Source of the DNA: Pectobacterium brasiliense
GTDB taxonomy: Bacteria; Pseudomonadota; Gammaproteobacteria; Enterobacterales; Enterobacteriaceae
NCBI RefSeq assembly: GCF_016950255.1
Contig: NZ_JACGFN010000001.1
Location: 2,852,001 to 2,916,000, forward strand
Length of the DNA: 64,000 nt
Reading direction: 5' to 3'
Shown here one piece after another: positions 10,919 to 20,118 of this stretch. Within the stretch, counting starts at the first letter, position 1. Each line of letters starts with the position of its first letter. The notes beneath the pieces were generated by a model that was not told the origin of the DNA, made no database searches, and saw only the letters and a list, made by a program, of their open reading frames with translations. The translations under genes and the position numbers were made by a program.

Positions 10919-11354
10919 GATTGTTGACCCACGCGTTGGGCAGCAATTCCCGTTACCAACCTATGCCACACCAGGTTCTGCCGGGCTCGATCTGCGTGCC
11001 TGTCTGGATCAGGCGATTGAACTCAAAGCAGGGGAAACCACGCTTATTCCAACCGGGCTGGCGATTCACATTGCCGATACCGGGCTGGCGGCGGTTATCC
11101 TGCCTCGCTCCGGACTGGGCCACAAGCACGGCGTGGTGCTGGGGAATCTGGTGGGGCTGATTGATTCGGACTACCAGGGACAGCTGATGGTTTCCGTCTG
11201 GAACCGTGGTCAACAAACGTTCACGGTTGAACCGGGCGAGCGCATCGCACAGATGGTTTTTGTGCCCGTCGTTCAGGCCGAATTTAATCTGGTCGAAGAC
11301 TTCGTCGGCAGCGAACGTGGAGAAGGCGGCTTCGGCCACTCCGGCCGTAGCTAA
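10899..11354 (+). CDS. dut: Deoxyuridine 5'-triphosphate nucleotidohydrolase (dUTPase)
   Basis: Hydrolyses dUTP to dUMP, keeping uracil out of DNA and feeding thymidylate synthesis. 151 aa from the second of two adjacent ATGs, the E. coli length. All five trimeric dUTPase motifs are visible, including [29 protein letters not shown] and the C-terminal arm [11 protein letters not shown]. Starts inside the coaBC 3' end, so translation is probably coupled. Confidence 0.98.
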
Positions 11355-11482
11355 CGCGATCCAGCCACCCATAGTGTAAAAAATTCCTATAAGCCACAGC
11401 GCCTATCTATTCAAAAGGAAATGGCTACTGTGGCGCTAACGGGTGCTTGTCAGTCAAATATTTAGCAAGGGTCTTTTCAGAC

Positions 11483-12079
11483 ATGGCAGAAAAAGAAAAT
11501 ACGAAAAGGAATCGCCGCGAGGAAATTTTGCAGGCGCTGGCGCAGATGCTGGAATCCAGCGACGGTAGCCAACGCATCACCACAGCAAAACTGGCTGCGA
11601 ATGTTGGCGTGTCCGAAGCGGCGCTCTACCGGCATTTCCCCAGTAAAACGCGGATGTTTGATAGCCTGATTGAATTTATTGAGGATAGCCTGACCACCCG
11701 CATTAACCTGATTCTGCAAGACGAAAAAGAAACGTTTAATCGTCTTCGTCTGATTTTGCTGCTTATTTTAGGGTTTGCGGAACGGAATCCGGGGCTGACT
11801 CGCATCATGACCGGGCACGCGCTGATGTTTGAACAGGATCGCTTGCAAGGGCGTATTAACCAGCTGTTTGAGCGTATTGAATCGCAGCTGCGTCAGGTAT
11901 TGCGCGAGCACAAGCTACGCGATGGCAAAGGTTTCCAGCATGATGAAACGCTGCTAGCCAGCCAGCTGTTAGCGTTTTGCGAAGGGATGCTGTCGCGCTT
12001 CATTCGTTCTGAATTCCGCTATCGTCCGACGCAGGAATTCGACACCCGCTGGCCGCTGCTGGCCGCACAGTTGAACTAA
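11483..12079 (+). CDS. slmA: Nucleoid occlusion factor SlmA (TetR family)
   Basis: 198 aa from the ATG at 11483 ([16 protein letters not shown]), the E. coli length and start; the frame opens earlier but without family support. The N-terminal TetR helix-turn-helix ([23 protein letters not shown]) binds SlmA sites on the chromosome, and the C-terminal part binds FtsZ to block Z-ring assembly over the nucleoid. It sits between dut and pyrE as in E. coli. Confidence 0.97.
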
Positions 12080-12093
12080 ACACCACGATTAAA

Positions 12094-12117
12094 GCCCGCC
12101 AGATATTTCTGGCGGGC
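12094..12117. terminator. Hairpin between convergent slmA and pyrE
   Basis: Perfect stem GCCCGCCAG / CTGGCGGGC with a 6-base ATATTT loop, 15 bases after the slmA stop and 16 bases beyond the pyrE stop. It is placed to end both convergent transcripts. It lacks a strong U-tract on the plus strand. Confidence 0.75.
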
Positions 12118-12132
12118 TCCTGATTCACAACG

Positions 12133-12774
12133 TTAAACCCCGAACTGCTCACGATAGGCTTTCACCGCATCCAGATGCGCCGCCATCTCTGGTTTTTCCG
12201 CCAGATAGGCGATCAAATCCGTTAACGTAATAATCGAAATCACCTTGCACTGATAGTCGCGTTCCACTTCCTGAATCGCGGAAAGTTCAGCACGGCCACG
12301 TTCCTGACGATCCAGCGCAATCATCACACCCGCCAGCGTCGCCCCGTGTGCACCGATAATTTCCATCGATTCACGAATCGCCGTACCGGCCGTAATCACG
12401 TCATCCACCAGCATCACCCGGCCCTGTAACGGGCTACCGACCAGGCTGCCGCCCTCGCCGTGATCTTTGGCTTCTTTGCGGTTGAAGCAGTACGGCAGGT
12501 CACGATCGTGATGTTCTGCCAGCGCGACAGCAGCGGTAGTCGCAATCGGAATGCCTTTGTAAGCCGGCCCGAACAGCAGATCGAACGCCACGCCAGAATC
12601 AACCAAAGCTTCCGCATAAAAACGCCCCAGTAAGGCCAGGTCACGTCCGGTATTAAACAGCCCGGCGTTAAAGAAATAGGGACTGATACGCCCAGATTTC
12701 AGGGTGAACTCGCCAAACTTCAATACCTGCTTGCTGAGTGCAAACTCAATAAACTGGCGCTGGTAGGCTTTCAT
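12133..12774 (-). CDS. pyrE: Orotate phosphoribosyltransferase
   Basis: Pyrimidine synthesis: orotate + PRPP to orotidine 5'-phosphate. 213 aa, the E. coli length. The PRPP-binding motif is [16 protein letters not shown]. It lies downstream of rph with an attenuator between (12801-12823), the arrangement that makes pyrE expression respond to UTP level. Confidence 0.98.
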   Translation of the reverse strand: MKAYQRQFIEFALSKQVLKFGEFTLKSGRISPYFFNAGLFNTGRDLALLGRFYAEALVDSGVAFDLLFGPAYKGIPIATTAAVALAEHHDRDLPYCFNRKEAKDHGEGGSLVGSPLQGRVMLVDDVITAGTAIRESMEIIGAHGATLAGVMIALDRQERGRAELSAIQEVERDYQCKVISIITLTDLIAYLAEKPEMAAHLDAVKAYREQFGV

Positions 12775-12800
12775 TACGGCATCTCCTCGTCTTCAAATAT

Positions 12801-12823
12801 AAAAAAAGCGACCAATTGGTCGC
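12801..12823 (-). terminator. pyrE attenuator between rph and pyrE
   Basis: On the minus strand, GCGACCAATTGGTCGC is a perfect palindromic stem followed directly by a seven-U tract. It begins nine bases past the rph stop codon. In E. coli the ribosome finishing rph must closely follow RNA polymerase to prevent this terminator forming; polymerase pausing at low UTP allows that. The spacing here fits the same mechanism. Confidence 0.9.
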
Positions 12824-12831
12824 TTATAAAA

Positions 12832-13548
12832 TCAATCGATTAAGGCCGCTTTCTGCGCCTGAACGATGGTATCAATTCCCCCTCGGGCTAGCGCCAGCAG
12901 GGTGAGCAATTCGTCGTGGCTGAACGGTTCGCCTTCGGCCGTCCCTTGCACTTCAATCATGCGACCGTCTTCGGTCATGACCACATTCATGTCGGTTTCC
13001 GCAGCGGAATCTTCCACATATTCCAGATCGCACAGCGCTTCGCCGTTCACGATGCCGACGGACACGGCGGCGATCATGCCTTTCATCGGGTTCTTTTTCA
13101 GCTTACCCTTAGCAACCATCTGGTTCAGCGCATCGGCCAACGCCACGCAGGCACCAGTGATGGATGCCGTACGCGTGCCGCCATCCGCCTGCAAGACATC
13201 GCAGTCGAGCGTAATGGTGTATTCGCCGAGCACTTTCAGGTCGATTGCCGCACGCAGGGAACGCGCAATCAGGCGCTGAATCTCCAGCGTCCGACCACCC
13301 TGCTTACCTTTGGCGGCTTCACGCGAGTTACGGCTGTGCGTCGCACGCGGCAGCATGCCGTATTCGGCGGTGACCCATCCTTGTCCCTGGCCTTTCAGAA
13401 AGCGCGGAACACCCTCTTCTACCGTGGCATTGCATAACACTTTGGTATCGCCAAATTCGACTAAAACGGAACCTTCAGCGTGTTTCGTGTAATGACGGGT
13501 GAATGTAAGGGGGCGTACTTGCTGTGCACTTCGGCCTGTTGGGCGCAT
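12832..13548 (-). CDS. rph: Ribonuclease PH
   Basis: Phosphorolytic 3'-5' exoribonuclease that trims tRNA 3' ends. 238 aa, intact and full length (unlike the frameshifted rph of E. coli K-12). Starts [16 protein letters not shown] and shows the RSLRAAIDL and [18 protein letters not shown] segments of the active site. First gene of the rph-pyrE unit. In E. coli its divergent neighbour is yicC; here a 10.5-kb island lies between them. Confidence 0.98.
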   Translation of the reverse strand: MRPTGRSAQQVRPLTFTRHYTKHAEGSVLVEFGDTKVLCNATVEEGVPRFLKGQGQGWVTAEYGMLPRATHSRNSREAAKGKQGGRTLEIQRLIARSLRAAIDLKVLGEYTITLDCDVLQADGGTRTASITGACVALADALNQMVAKGKLKKNPMKGMIAAVSVGIVNGEALCDLEYVEDSAAETDMNVVMTEDGRMIEVQGTAEGEPFSHDELLTLLALARGGIDTIVQAQKAALID

Positions 13549-13647
13549 GGCTCATCTCCGGTGGGTCAATGAAAACTGCCGCGCATTATACACGAAATCA
13601 CTCACGTTGCGGGAAAGCGGCATCAGAAAGCCATACCTCAAACTTAT

Positions 13648-13668
13648 GGTATAACCTGAGGTTATACC
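13648..13668. promoter_or_regulatory. Perfect palindrome, candidate operator for the peptide-salvage operon
   Basis: Arms GGTATAACC (13648-13656) and GGTTATACC (13660-13668) around TGA form a 21-bp perfect dyad. It lies 82 bases upstream of the epimerase gene and 100 bases upstream of rph on the other side. The size and the TATA-rich half-sites fit a dimeric repressor operator such as a GntR- or TetR-type site; LysR sites are usually less symmetric. No GntR gene is visible nearby. Confidence 0.6.
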
Positions 13669-13749
13669 CTACTGATGAACAAGTATTCGTCAGTGATGAT
13701 GCATCATGAAATAGTCCGTTCATCCCCTGAGCGTTGATGAGAAAAAATC

Positions 13750-14718
13750 ATGATGCGGCATATGCAAATTGAAACGGTCAATCTGCCCCTAGCCCGTCCT
13801 ATGGCGGCTGAAAACGGGACGCGTCGTGCGGTTACCGTTATCCGCGTCGCGTTGGAAGAAAAAGGATTTATTGGACAAGGCGAATGTACGCCACTCGCCC
13901 ACTATGGCGAGTCCGCCGACAGCGTATGTCGCCAGCTCTCTGCGGTCCGTGAGGCAATAGAACACGGTCTGACCATCGAACAGCTCCAGAAAGATTTATC
14001 ACCGGGTGCGGCCAGAAATGCGCTGGACTGCGCACTGTGGCGGCTCAACACCGCATTGGAAAAACAGACGCTGTGGCAGCGCATCGGCATTTATCCCCCC
14101 ACATCCGTGATCTGTGCGCAAACGTTGGCGCTCGACAGCGTGGAGAGAATGGCGGCCGCCGCCTCCAATGCCGTTTCCCACGGTGCCCTGCTGCTAAAAA
14201 TCAAACTGGATCGCGAGCTGATTCTGGAGAAAGTCGCCGCCATTCGTGCTGCCGCGCCCAACGCCAGATTGATTATCGACGCGAGAGCGAGCTGGAGCGG
14301 GCTGGATTTACATAGCCTGTCCACCGCTCTGCTGCCTTATCAGGTCGCCATGATTGAGCAACCGCTTCCTGTCGGTAAGGACGAGGATTTACAGCGGTTT
14401 TCTCACCCGATTCCGATTTGCGCGGACGAAAGCTGCCGCCACAGCGGAGACATCGTCGGGCTGCGCCGTCGTTACGACATGATCAACATCAAGCTGGACA
14501 AGTGTGGCGGGCTAACCGAAGCGCTGGCGATGGTGCGTGAGGCTCACTTTCACGGCCTGCGCATTATGGTCGGCTGCACGCTGGGCTCGTCGATGGCGAT
14601 GGAGGCCGCCCTGCCGGTCGCCGCCGATGCTGAACACGTCGATCTCGACGGCCCTATCTGGCTGGCCGCCGACAGTTCGCCTTATCTGACCTACAACCTT
14701 GGCCGAATTTGGCTATGA
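13750..14718 (+). CDS. dgcA: L-Ala-D/L-Glu epimerase (enolase superfamily, YcjG-like)
   Basis: 322 aa, matching E. coli YcjG closely by eye. It interconverts L-Ala-D-Glu and L-Ala-L-Glu, so that murein peptides can be hydrolysed. The enolase-superfamily residues are all present with an offset of one from E. coli: Lys150 and Lys152 (KIK), metal ligands Asp177, Glu203 (IEQP) and Asp226 (CADES), and Lys248 (NIKLDK). It is the first gene of a unit running through a peptide ABC transporter and three peptidases. Several Met codons cluster at the start (13750, 13753, 13762); the first is given. Confidence 0.9.
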   Translation: MMRHMQIETVNLPLARPMAAENGTRRAVTVIRVALEEKGFIGQGECTPLAHYGESADSVCRQLSAVREAIEHGLTIEQLQKDLSPGAARNALDCALWRLNTALEKQTLWQRIGIYPPTSVICAQTLALDSVERMAAAASNAVSHGALLLKIKLDRELILEKVAAIRAAAPNARLIIDARASWSGLDLHSLSTALLPYQVAMIEQPLPVGKDEDLQRFSHPIPICADESCRHSGDIVGLRRRYDMINIKLDKCGGLTEALAMVREAHFHGLRIMVGCTLGSSMAMEAALPVAADAEHVDLDGPIWLAADSSPYLTYNLGRIWL

Positions 14719-14761
14719 CGCCATTAACCGCAGCAATCCTAAATCATCAACCGGAGTGACC

Positions 14762-16633
14762 ATGACGGATATCATGCACGCGGGTGCCGCCACAGCACCC
14801 GGTAACGCCCCCAGGCCTGTACTGGAAATCGACGATCTGAGCGTCAGCTTTAGCGGCCGTTCCGGCACGCACCAGGCGCTAAAAGGCATTTCCTTTACCG
14901 TGAATAAAGGGGAAGTGGTCGCCGTGGTCGGCGAAAGTGGTTCAGGCAAGTCCGTAACCTCACTCGCCGTGATGGGGCTGTTGGCGGACTCAGCCAACAT
15001 CGAACGTGGCGCACTCCGTTTCACCGCACGCGACGGCAAGCAGCATGACCTGCTGAGTATGAAAGCAGAAGCGCGTCGTAAGCTGCGCGGCCGCGATCTC
15101 GCCATGATTTTTCAGGAGCCGATGACTTCGCTTAATCCGGTACTAAAAGTCGGCGATCAGCTCACCGAAGCGCTGCTTGACCACAAAATTTGCGATGCCG
15201 CCAGCGCGGACAAAAAAGCCCGTGAGCTACTGCACAAGGTGCGCATCGCAGACGTCAATCGCGTGATGAAAAGCTACCCGCACTCGCTGTCCGGCGGGAT
15301 GCGCCAGCGTGTGATGATTGCACAGGCGCTAGCCTGCGATCCGCAGCTGTTGATTGCCGACGAACCGACCACTGCTCTGGACGTCACCGTACAGGCACGC
15401 ATCCTGCAAATCCTGCGCGACCTGCAACAGCAGAGCGACATGGCGGTGCTGTTTATCACCCACGACATGGGCGTGGTGGCGGAAATCGCCGATCGCGTGG
15501 TGGTGATGTACCGCGGCGAGATTGTGGAACAAGGCACCGTCGAACAGATTTTTGCCGCACCGCAACATCCTTATACCCAATCGCTGCTGGCTGCTGTACC
15601 GAAGCTGGGCGACATGCGCGATAGCCTGTGGCCAAAGCGCTTTCCTTTACTGGGACAGGCTGCCGATCCGGAAAATAGTGAACAGGTTACCGCCCGCTAT
15701 GACGCCGAGCCGCTGTTGGATATTCGCGGACTGAGCGTGTATTACCCCATGCGCAGCGGGATTTTATCCACCGTTACTCACCACGTTCATGCGGTAGAGC
15801 AGATTGATTTCAACGTCTGGCCGGGCGAAACGCTGGCTATCGTCGGGGAAAGCGGCTGCGGCAAGTCCACCACCGGACGCGCGCTGCTGCGTCTGGTACA
15901 GAGCCAAGCCGAAAGCATTCATTTTCAGGGTAACGAGATTTCCCAGATGAAAGAGCGGGATTTCCAGCCGCTGCGCCGGGAAATGCAGATGGTGTTTCAA
16001 GACCCGTACGCCTCGCTCAACCCGCGTCTGACGGTTGGCTTCACCATCGCCGAACCGCTGCTGCTGCACGGGCTGGTGAAATCACTGGAAGAAGCGACAC
16101 CGCAGGTGCAGGCGCTGTTAAAAAGCGTCGGTCTGCTGCCAGAACACGCACGTCGTTATCCGCACGAGTTTTCCGGCGGGCAGCGTCAGCGTATCGCGAT
16201 TGCTCGCGCGATGGCGCTACAGCCGCAGGTCATCATTGCTGACGAAGCCGTTTCGGCGCTCGATGTGTCGATTCAGGCGCAGGTCGTCAATCTGATGATG
16301 GACCTCCAGAAGAAAACCGGCGTGTCGTGGATTTTCATCTCGCACGATATGGCCGTCGTCGAGCGCATCGCCAACCGCGTCGCGGTGATGTACCTCGGCC
16401 AGATCGTGGAAATCGGCCCGCGCCAGTCGGTGTTTAACGATCCACAGCATCCGTATACCCGCCGCCTGTTGGCTTCGGTTCCGATTGCCGATCCAACCCG
16501 TCGCGGCGCACGCCAGTTTGACGACAGCGAAATCCCCTCACCCTTGCGTAAAGCAGGCGAGGCCGTCGCCAAAACGCGCTACCGAGAGGTCGCGCCGCAG
16601 CACTGGGTCGCCGACAACGAATCGGCCGCCTGA
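14762..16633 (+). CDS. gsiA: Glutathione/peptide ABC transporter, dual ATP-binding protein
   Basis: 623 aa with two complete ABC ATPase domains, the same length and layout as E. coli GsiA. Walker A motifs are GESGSGKS (near residue 58) and GESGCGKS (near 363), with signatures LSGGMRQRV and FSGGQRQRI. It powers import of glutathione and probably other small gamma-linked or short peptides from the periplasm. The start at 14762 follows GGAG; the frame is open a further 21 codons upstream, overlapping the epimerase gene. gsiB, gsiC and gsiD follow in order. Confidence 0.93.
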   Translation: MTDIMHAGAATAPGNAPRPVLEIDDLSVSFSGRSGTHQALKGISFTVNKGEVVAVVGESGSGKSVTSLAVMGLLADSANIERGALRFTARDGKQHDLLSMKAEARRKLRGRDLAMIFQEPMTSLNPVLKVGDQLTEALLDHKICDAASADKKARELLHKVRIADVNRVMKSYPHSLSGGMRQRVMIAQALACDPQLLIADEPTTALDVTVQARILQILRDLQQQSDMAVLFITHDMGVVAEIADRVVVMYRGEIVEQGTVEQIFAAPQHPYTQSLLAAVPKLGDMRDSLWPKRFPLLGQAADPENSEQVTARYDAEPLLDIRGLSVYYPMRSGILSTVTHHVHAVEQIDFNVWPGETLAIVGESGCGKSTTGRALLRLVQSQAESIHFQGNEISQMKERDFQPLRREMQMVFQDPYASLNPRLTVGFTIAEPLLLHGLVKSLEEATPQVQALLKSVGLLPEHARRYPHEFSGGQRQRIAIARAMALQPQVIIADEAVSALDVSIQAQVVNLMMDLQKKTGVSWIFISHDMAVVERIANRVAVMYLGQIVEIGPRQSVFNDPQHPYTRRLLASVPIADPTRRGARQFDDSEIPSPLRKAGEAVAKTRYREVAPQHWVADNESAA

Positions 16634-16721
16634 AACACGATGCCATGACAATAAAATAGTCATAAAAAACAACGTATTAATAAAACACAACACACGTTCA
16701 TAGCTGACCAGGAGAGAAACC

Positions 16722-18263
16722 ATGAAGCCATTCGTTCGCCGCTCTGCCGTTGCCCTCGGGCTCTCACTGTGTCTGGCGGCTGTCGCCCAGGCGCAAGACC
16801 TTCGCATTTCCATCTATGCCGATATTACCGGACTCGACCCGCACGATACCTCGGACACGCTGAGCTACTCCATTCAGAGCGGCATCTTCGAGCGTCTGTT
16901 CCAGTTCGATAATAAAATGAAGCTAGTGCCGCGTCTGGCGACGGGCTACACCAGTAATGACACCGCCACCGAGTTCGTCATTACGCTGCGCGAAGGCATC
17001 ACCTTCCAGGACGGCGCGCCGTTCAACGCCGACGCCGTTAAAGCTAACCTCGACCGTCTGGCCGATCAGAGCAAGGGCTTAAAGCGCAACAGCCTGTTTA
17101 ACATGGTGCAAAGCGTCACCGTGCTGTCGCCGACGCAGGTCAAAATCGAGCTGAACAAATCCTTCGGTGCCTTTGTGAACACGCTGGCGCACCCGTCTGC
17201 CGTCATGCACAGCCCGGAAGCGCTGAAGAAATACCCAGACGAAGCACAGCTGCGCGTGAATCCGGTCGGTACTGGCCCATTCAAGTTCACCGAATGGCAG
17301 CAGGGTAAAGACGTGAAACTGGTGAAATTCGACAACTACTGGCAGAAAGGCTGGCCGAAAGTCGACAGCGTGACCTTCTACCCAACGCCGGAAGATTCCA
17401 CTCGCGTGGCATCACTGAAATCCGGCCAGGTAGATGCCGTTTATCCGCTGCCTTCCGATCTGATCGGTACCGTACAAAACGACAGCAAGCTGGCGATTCA
17501 GCGTGACCCAAGTATTTATCAATTCTGGCTGGCGATGAACAACCTGCGTCCGCCACTGAACGATATCCGCGTACGTCAGGCGCTCAACTACGCCATCAAC
17601 CGCGACATCTGGCTGAAAGTCGGCTTTGCCGGCATGGGCGTTCCTGCCTCCTCTGCGATGGCACCGGACGTACAGTTCTTCGCACGTCAAAGCTCGCCGA
17701 ACTACACCTATAACCCAGAAAAAGCCAAGGCGCTGCTGAAAGAAGCGGGCTACGCCAACGGCCTGAGCCTGAAGCTGTGGACAACGAACCGTACCGACTA
17801 CATCCGTAGCGCGCAGTTCTTCAAGCAGCAGTTAGAGCAGGTCGGCATCAAGGTCACCGTCACCCCGATGGATTCCGGGATGCGTAACGCCAAGCTGTTT
17901 GGTGTTAAAGATCCGAAAGACGCTGAATTTGACCTGTTCTACAACGGCTGGTCTCCGTCTACCGGTGATGCTGACTGGGCGCTGCGTCCACTGTTCGCCA
18001 CCGAGTCCTGGGTTCCGGTTGCGTATAACGTCTCCTACTACAGCAATTCGGTAACGGATAAAGCGATTACCGCTGGGTTGGCGACGGCCGATGCCGACAA
18101 ACGTGCCGCCGCTTACGCGGATGCACAGCGTCAGATTTGGCAGGATGCACCTGTAGTCTTCCTGGGCTCGCCGGACAACGTTGTCGGCAAAACCAAGAAC
18201 CTCGACGGCGTCTACATGCTGGCTGATGGCTCACTGATCTTCGATCAGGCTGAATTTAAGTAA
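16722..18263 (+). CDS. gsiB: Periplasmic peptide/glutathione-binding protein
   Basis: 513 aa, a family-5 solute-binding protein close in length to E. coli GsiB (512). A Sec signal peptide (basic MKPFVRR, hydrophobic core, AQA at residues 22-24) directs it to the periplasm. The mature part carries the family segments GLDPHDT, GTGPFKFTEW and RQALNYAINRD. It delivers the substrate to GsiCD. A strong AGGAGAG precedes the start, fitting high expression of a binding protein. Confidence 0.93.
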   Translation: MKPFVRRSAVALGLSLCLAAVAQAQDLRISIYADITGLDPHDTSDTLSYSIQSGIFERLFQFDNKMKLVPRLATGYTSNDTATEFVITLREGITFQDGAPFNADAVKANLDRLADQSKGLKRNSLFNMVQSVTVLSPTQVKIELNKSFGAFVNTLAHPSAVMHSPEALKKYPDEAQLRVNPVGTGPFKFTEWQQGKDVKLVKFDNYWQKGWPKVDSVTFYPTPEDSTRVASLKSGQVDAVYPLPSDLIGTVQNDSKLAIQRDPSIYQFWLAMNNLRPPLNDIRVRQALNYAINRDIWLKVGFAGMGVPASSAMAPDVQFFARQSSPNYTYNPEKAKALLKEAGYANGLSLKLWTTNRTDYIRSAQFFKQQLEQVGIKVTVTPMDSGMRNAKLFGVKDPKDAEFDLFYNGWSPSTGDADWALRPLFATESWVPVAYNVSYYSNSVTDKAITAGLATADADKRAAAYADAQRQIWQDAPVVFLGSPDNVVGKTKNLDGVYMLADGSLIFDQAEFK

Positions 18264-18281
18264 TCGGTCAGGGAGAACGCC

Positions 18282-19202
18282 ATGTTTGCTTATATCGTCC
18301 GACGTTTGCTGGAAATGATCCCGGTTCTACTGGTGGTCTCCCTGTTAGTGTTCGGTTTTATAAAACTGCTGCCGGGTGACCCGGCACGTATTTACGCCGG
18401 TGCTGACGCGACCATTGAGGCGGTGGAAGCCGCCCGTCAGCAGTTAGGATTGAACGACCCGCTGCCGCAGCAGTATGTCCACTGGCTCGGCGGCCTGTTC
18501 AGCGGCGATCTGGGTGTGACGTACCGCACCCAGCAGCCGGTTATCGACGTCATCAGCAAGAGTTTCATGCCCACGATGTGGCTGGCGCTGGCGGGCTTTG
18601 TCTGGTCGGTGCTGCTCGGCCTGCTGATTGGCGTGGTTTCCGCGCTCAAGCGGGGCAAATGGCAGGACTGGACACTGATGAGCTTCGCGGTTGGCGGGAT
18701 TTCCATGCCGCCGTTCTGGCTCGGCCTGTTGCTGATTCAGTTTGTCGCCATGCCATTCGGCGTCTTTTCCGTCAGCGGCTTTAATCAGCCCAGCGACATC
18801 ATTCTGCCCGCGCTGACGCTCGGGGCATCGGTGGCGGCCGTTATGGCACGCTTTACCCGCTCCGCGTTTCTGGAGGTCGCGCAGGAAGACTACGTCCGCA
18901 CCGCTCGCTCCAAGGGGCTGCGCAATCGGCTGGTCACCTGGAAGCATGTGATGCGTAATGCACTGATCCCGGTCATCACCATGCTGGGGCTGCAATTCGG
19001 CTTCCTGCTCGGTGGCTCCATTGTGGTCGAAAGCGTGTTTAGCTGGCCGGGTCTAGGCTGGCTGCTGATTGAATCAATCAAGACGCAGGATCAGCCGGTC
19101 ATTCAGGCGCTAGTGATGCTGTTCGTGTTTGAATTTATTGTCATTAACCTGTTGGTCGACCTGCTGTACGCGGTGGTCAATCCGGCGATTCGCCTACGTT
19201 AG
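18282..19202 (+). CDS. gsiC: Peptide/glutathione ABC transporter permease GsiC
   Basis: 306 aa, the E. coli GsiC length, with about six membrane segments and the N-terminal MFAYIVRRLLEMIPVLLVV typical of DppB/OppB-type permeases. The EAA loop that docks onto the ATPase is around YVRTARSKGLRNRLVTWKHV. It starts 18 bases after gsiB within the operon. Confidence 0.94.
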   Translation: MFAYIVRRLLEMIPVLLVVSLLVFGFIKLLPGDPARIYAGADATIEAVEAARQQLGLNDPLPQQYVHWLGGLFSGDLGVTYRTQQPVIDVISKSFMPTMWLALAGFVWSVLLGLLIGVVSALKRGKWQDWTLMSFAVGGISMPPFWLGLLLIQFVAMPFGVFSVSGFNQPSDIILPALTLGASVAAVMARFTRSAFLEVAQEDYVRTARSKGLRNRLVTWKHVMRNALIPVITMLGLQFGFLLGGSIVVESVFSWPGLGWLLIESIKTQDQPVIQALVMLFVFEFIVINLLVDLLYAVVNPAIRLR

Positions 19203-19210
19203 GAGACACG

Positions 19211-20110
19211 ATGAACCTTCCTCCCGAACCCGTCGTGGCCGTTGCCACGCTTGATGAAGAGACGATACGTTCGCCGTGGCGCGACTTCGTTCAGGTCTTT
19301 ATCCGTAACCCAATGGCGATAATTTCCAGCAGCTTCGTCCTGCTGCTGGTGTTGGTCGCCATTTTCGCCCCGTGGCTGGCGCCGTGGAACCCGATGGAGC
19401 CCGACTGGACGGCGCTGGCTTCACCACCTTCAGTGGCGCACTGGATGGGCACAGACGATCTCGGACGCGATGTGATGAGCCGCATCATCTACGGCGCACG
19501 TATCTCGCTGTATATCGGTATTTTCTCCGTCACGCTGGGCATGGTGGTCGGCATCGTGCTTGGCCTGCTGGCAGGCTACTACGGCCGCTGGGTCGATACC
19601 CTGATCATGCGCGGTTCCGACGTGCTGTTCGCCTTCCCCGGCATGCTGCTGGCGATTGCAGTCGTCGCCATCCTCGGCCCCGGCCTGAATAACGTGATTA
19701 TCGCCGTCGCGGTCTTCAGCGTACCGGTCTTCGCCCGCATCGTGCGTGCTTCTACGCTGTCGCTGAAACAGGCAGCCTATGTAGAAGCGGTACGCTGCGC
19801 CGGGGCGCCGGATCGCATCGTGCTGATGCGCCACATCCTGCCCGGCACACTGCCTAACGTGATCGTCTATTTCACCATGCGTATCGGTACCAGTATCCTG
19901 ACCGCAGCAGGCCTGAGCTTCATCGGCCTTGGCCCAGAGCCGGACGTACCAGAATGGGGCAATATTCTGGCGATGAGCCGCAGCCTGATGATGGCAGGTG
20001 CTTGGCACGTCAGCGTGTTCCCAGGTCTGGCGATCTTCTTCACCGTGCTGGCGTTTAACCTGCTTGGGGATGCGCTGCGTGATACGCTCGATCCCAAACT
20101 GAAAAGCTGA
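19211..20110 (+). CDS. gsiD: Peptide/glutathione ABC transporter permease GsiD
   Basis: 299 aa, DppC/OppC-type inner-membrane permease, partner of GsiC. It has a cytoplasmic N-terminus followed by about six membrane segments, the GTDDLGRDVMSRIIYGARISL signature and the EAA segment YVEAVRCAGAPDRIVLMRHI. It starts eight bases after the gsiC stop, and the next peptidase gene starts eight bases after its own stop. Confidence 0.94.
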   Translation: MNLPPEPVVAVATLDEETIRSPWRDFVQVFIRNPMAIISSSFVLLLVLVAIFAPWLAPWNPMEPDWTALASPPSVAHWMGTDDLGRDVMSRIIYGARISLYIGIFSVTLGMVVGIVLGLLAGYYGRWVDTLIMRGSDVLFAFPGMLLAIAVVAILGPGLNNVIIAVAVFSVPVFARIVRASTLSLKQAAYVEAVRCAGAPDRIVLMRHILPGTLPNVIVYFTMRIGTSILTAAGLSFIGLGPEPDVPEWGNILAMSRSLMMAGAWHVSVFPGLAIFFTVLAFNLLGDALRDTLDPKLKS

Positions 20111-20118
20111 GGAAGGCG

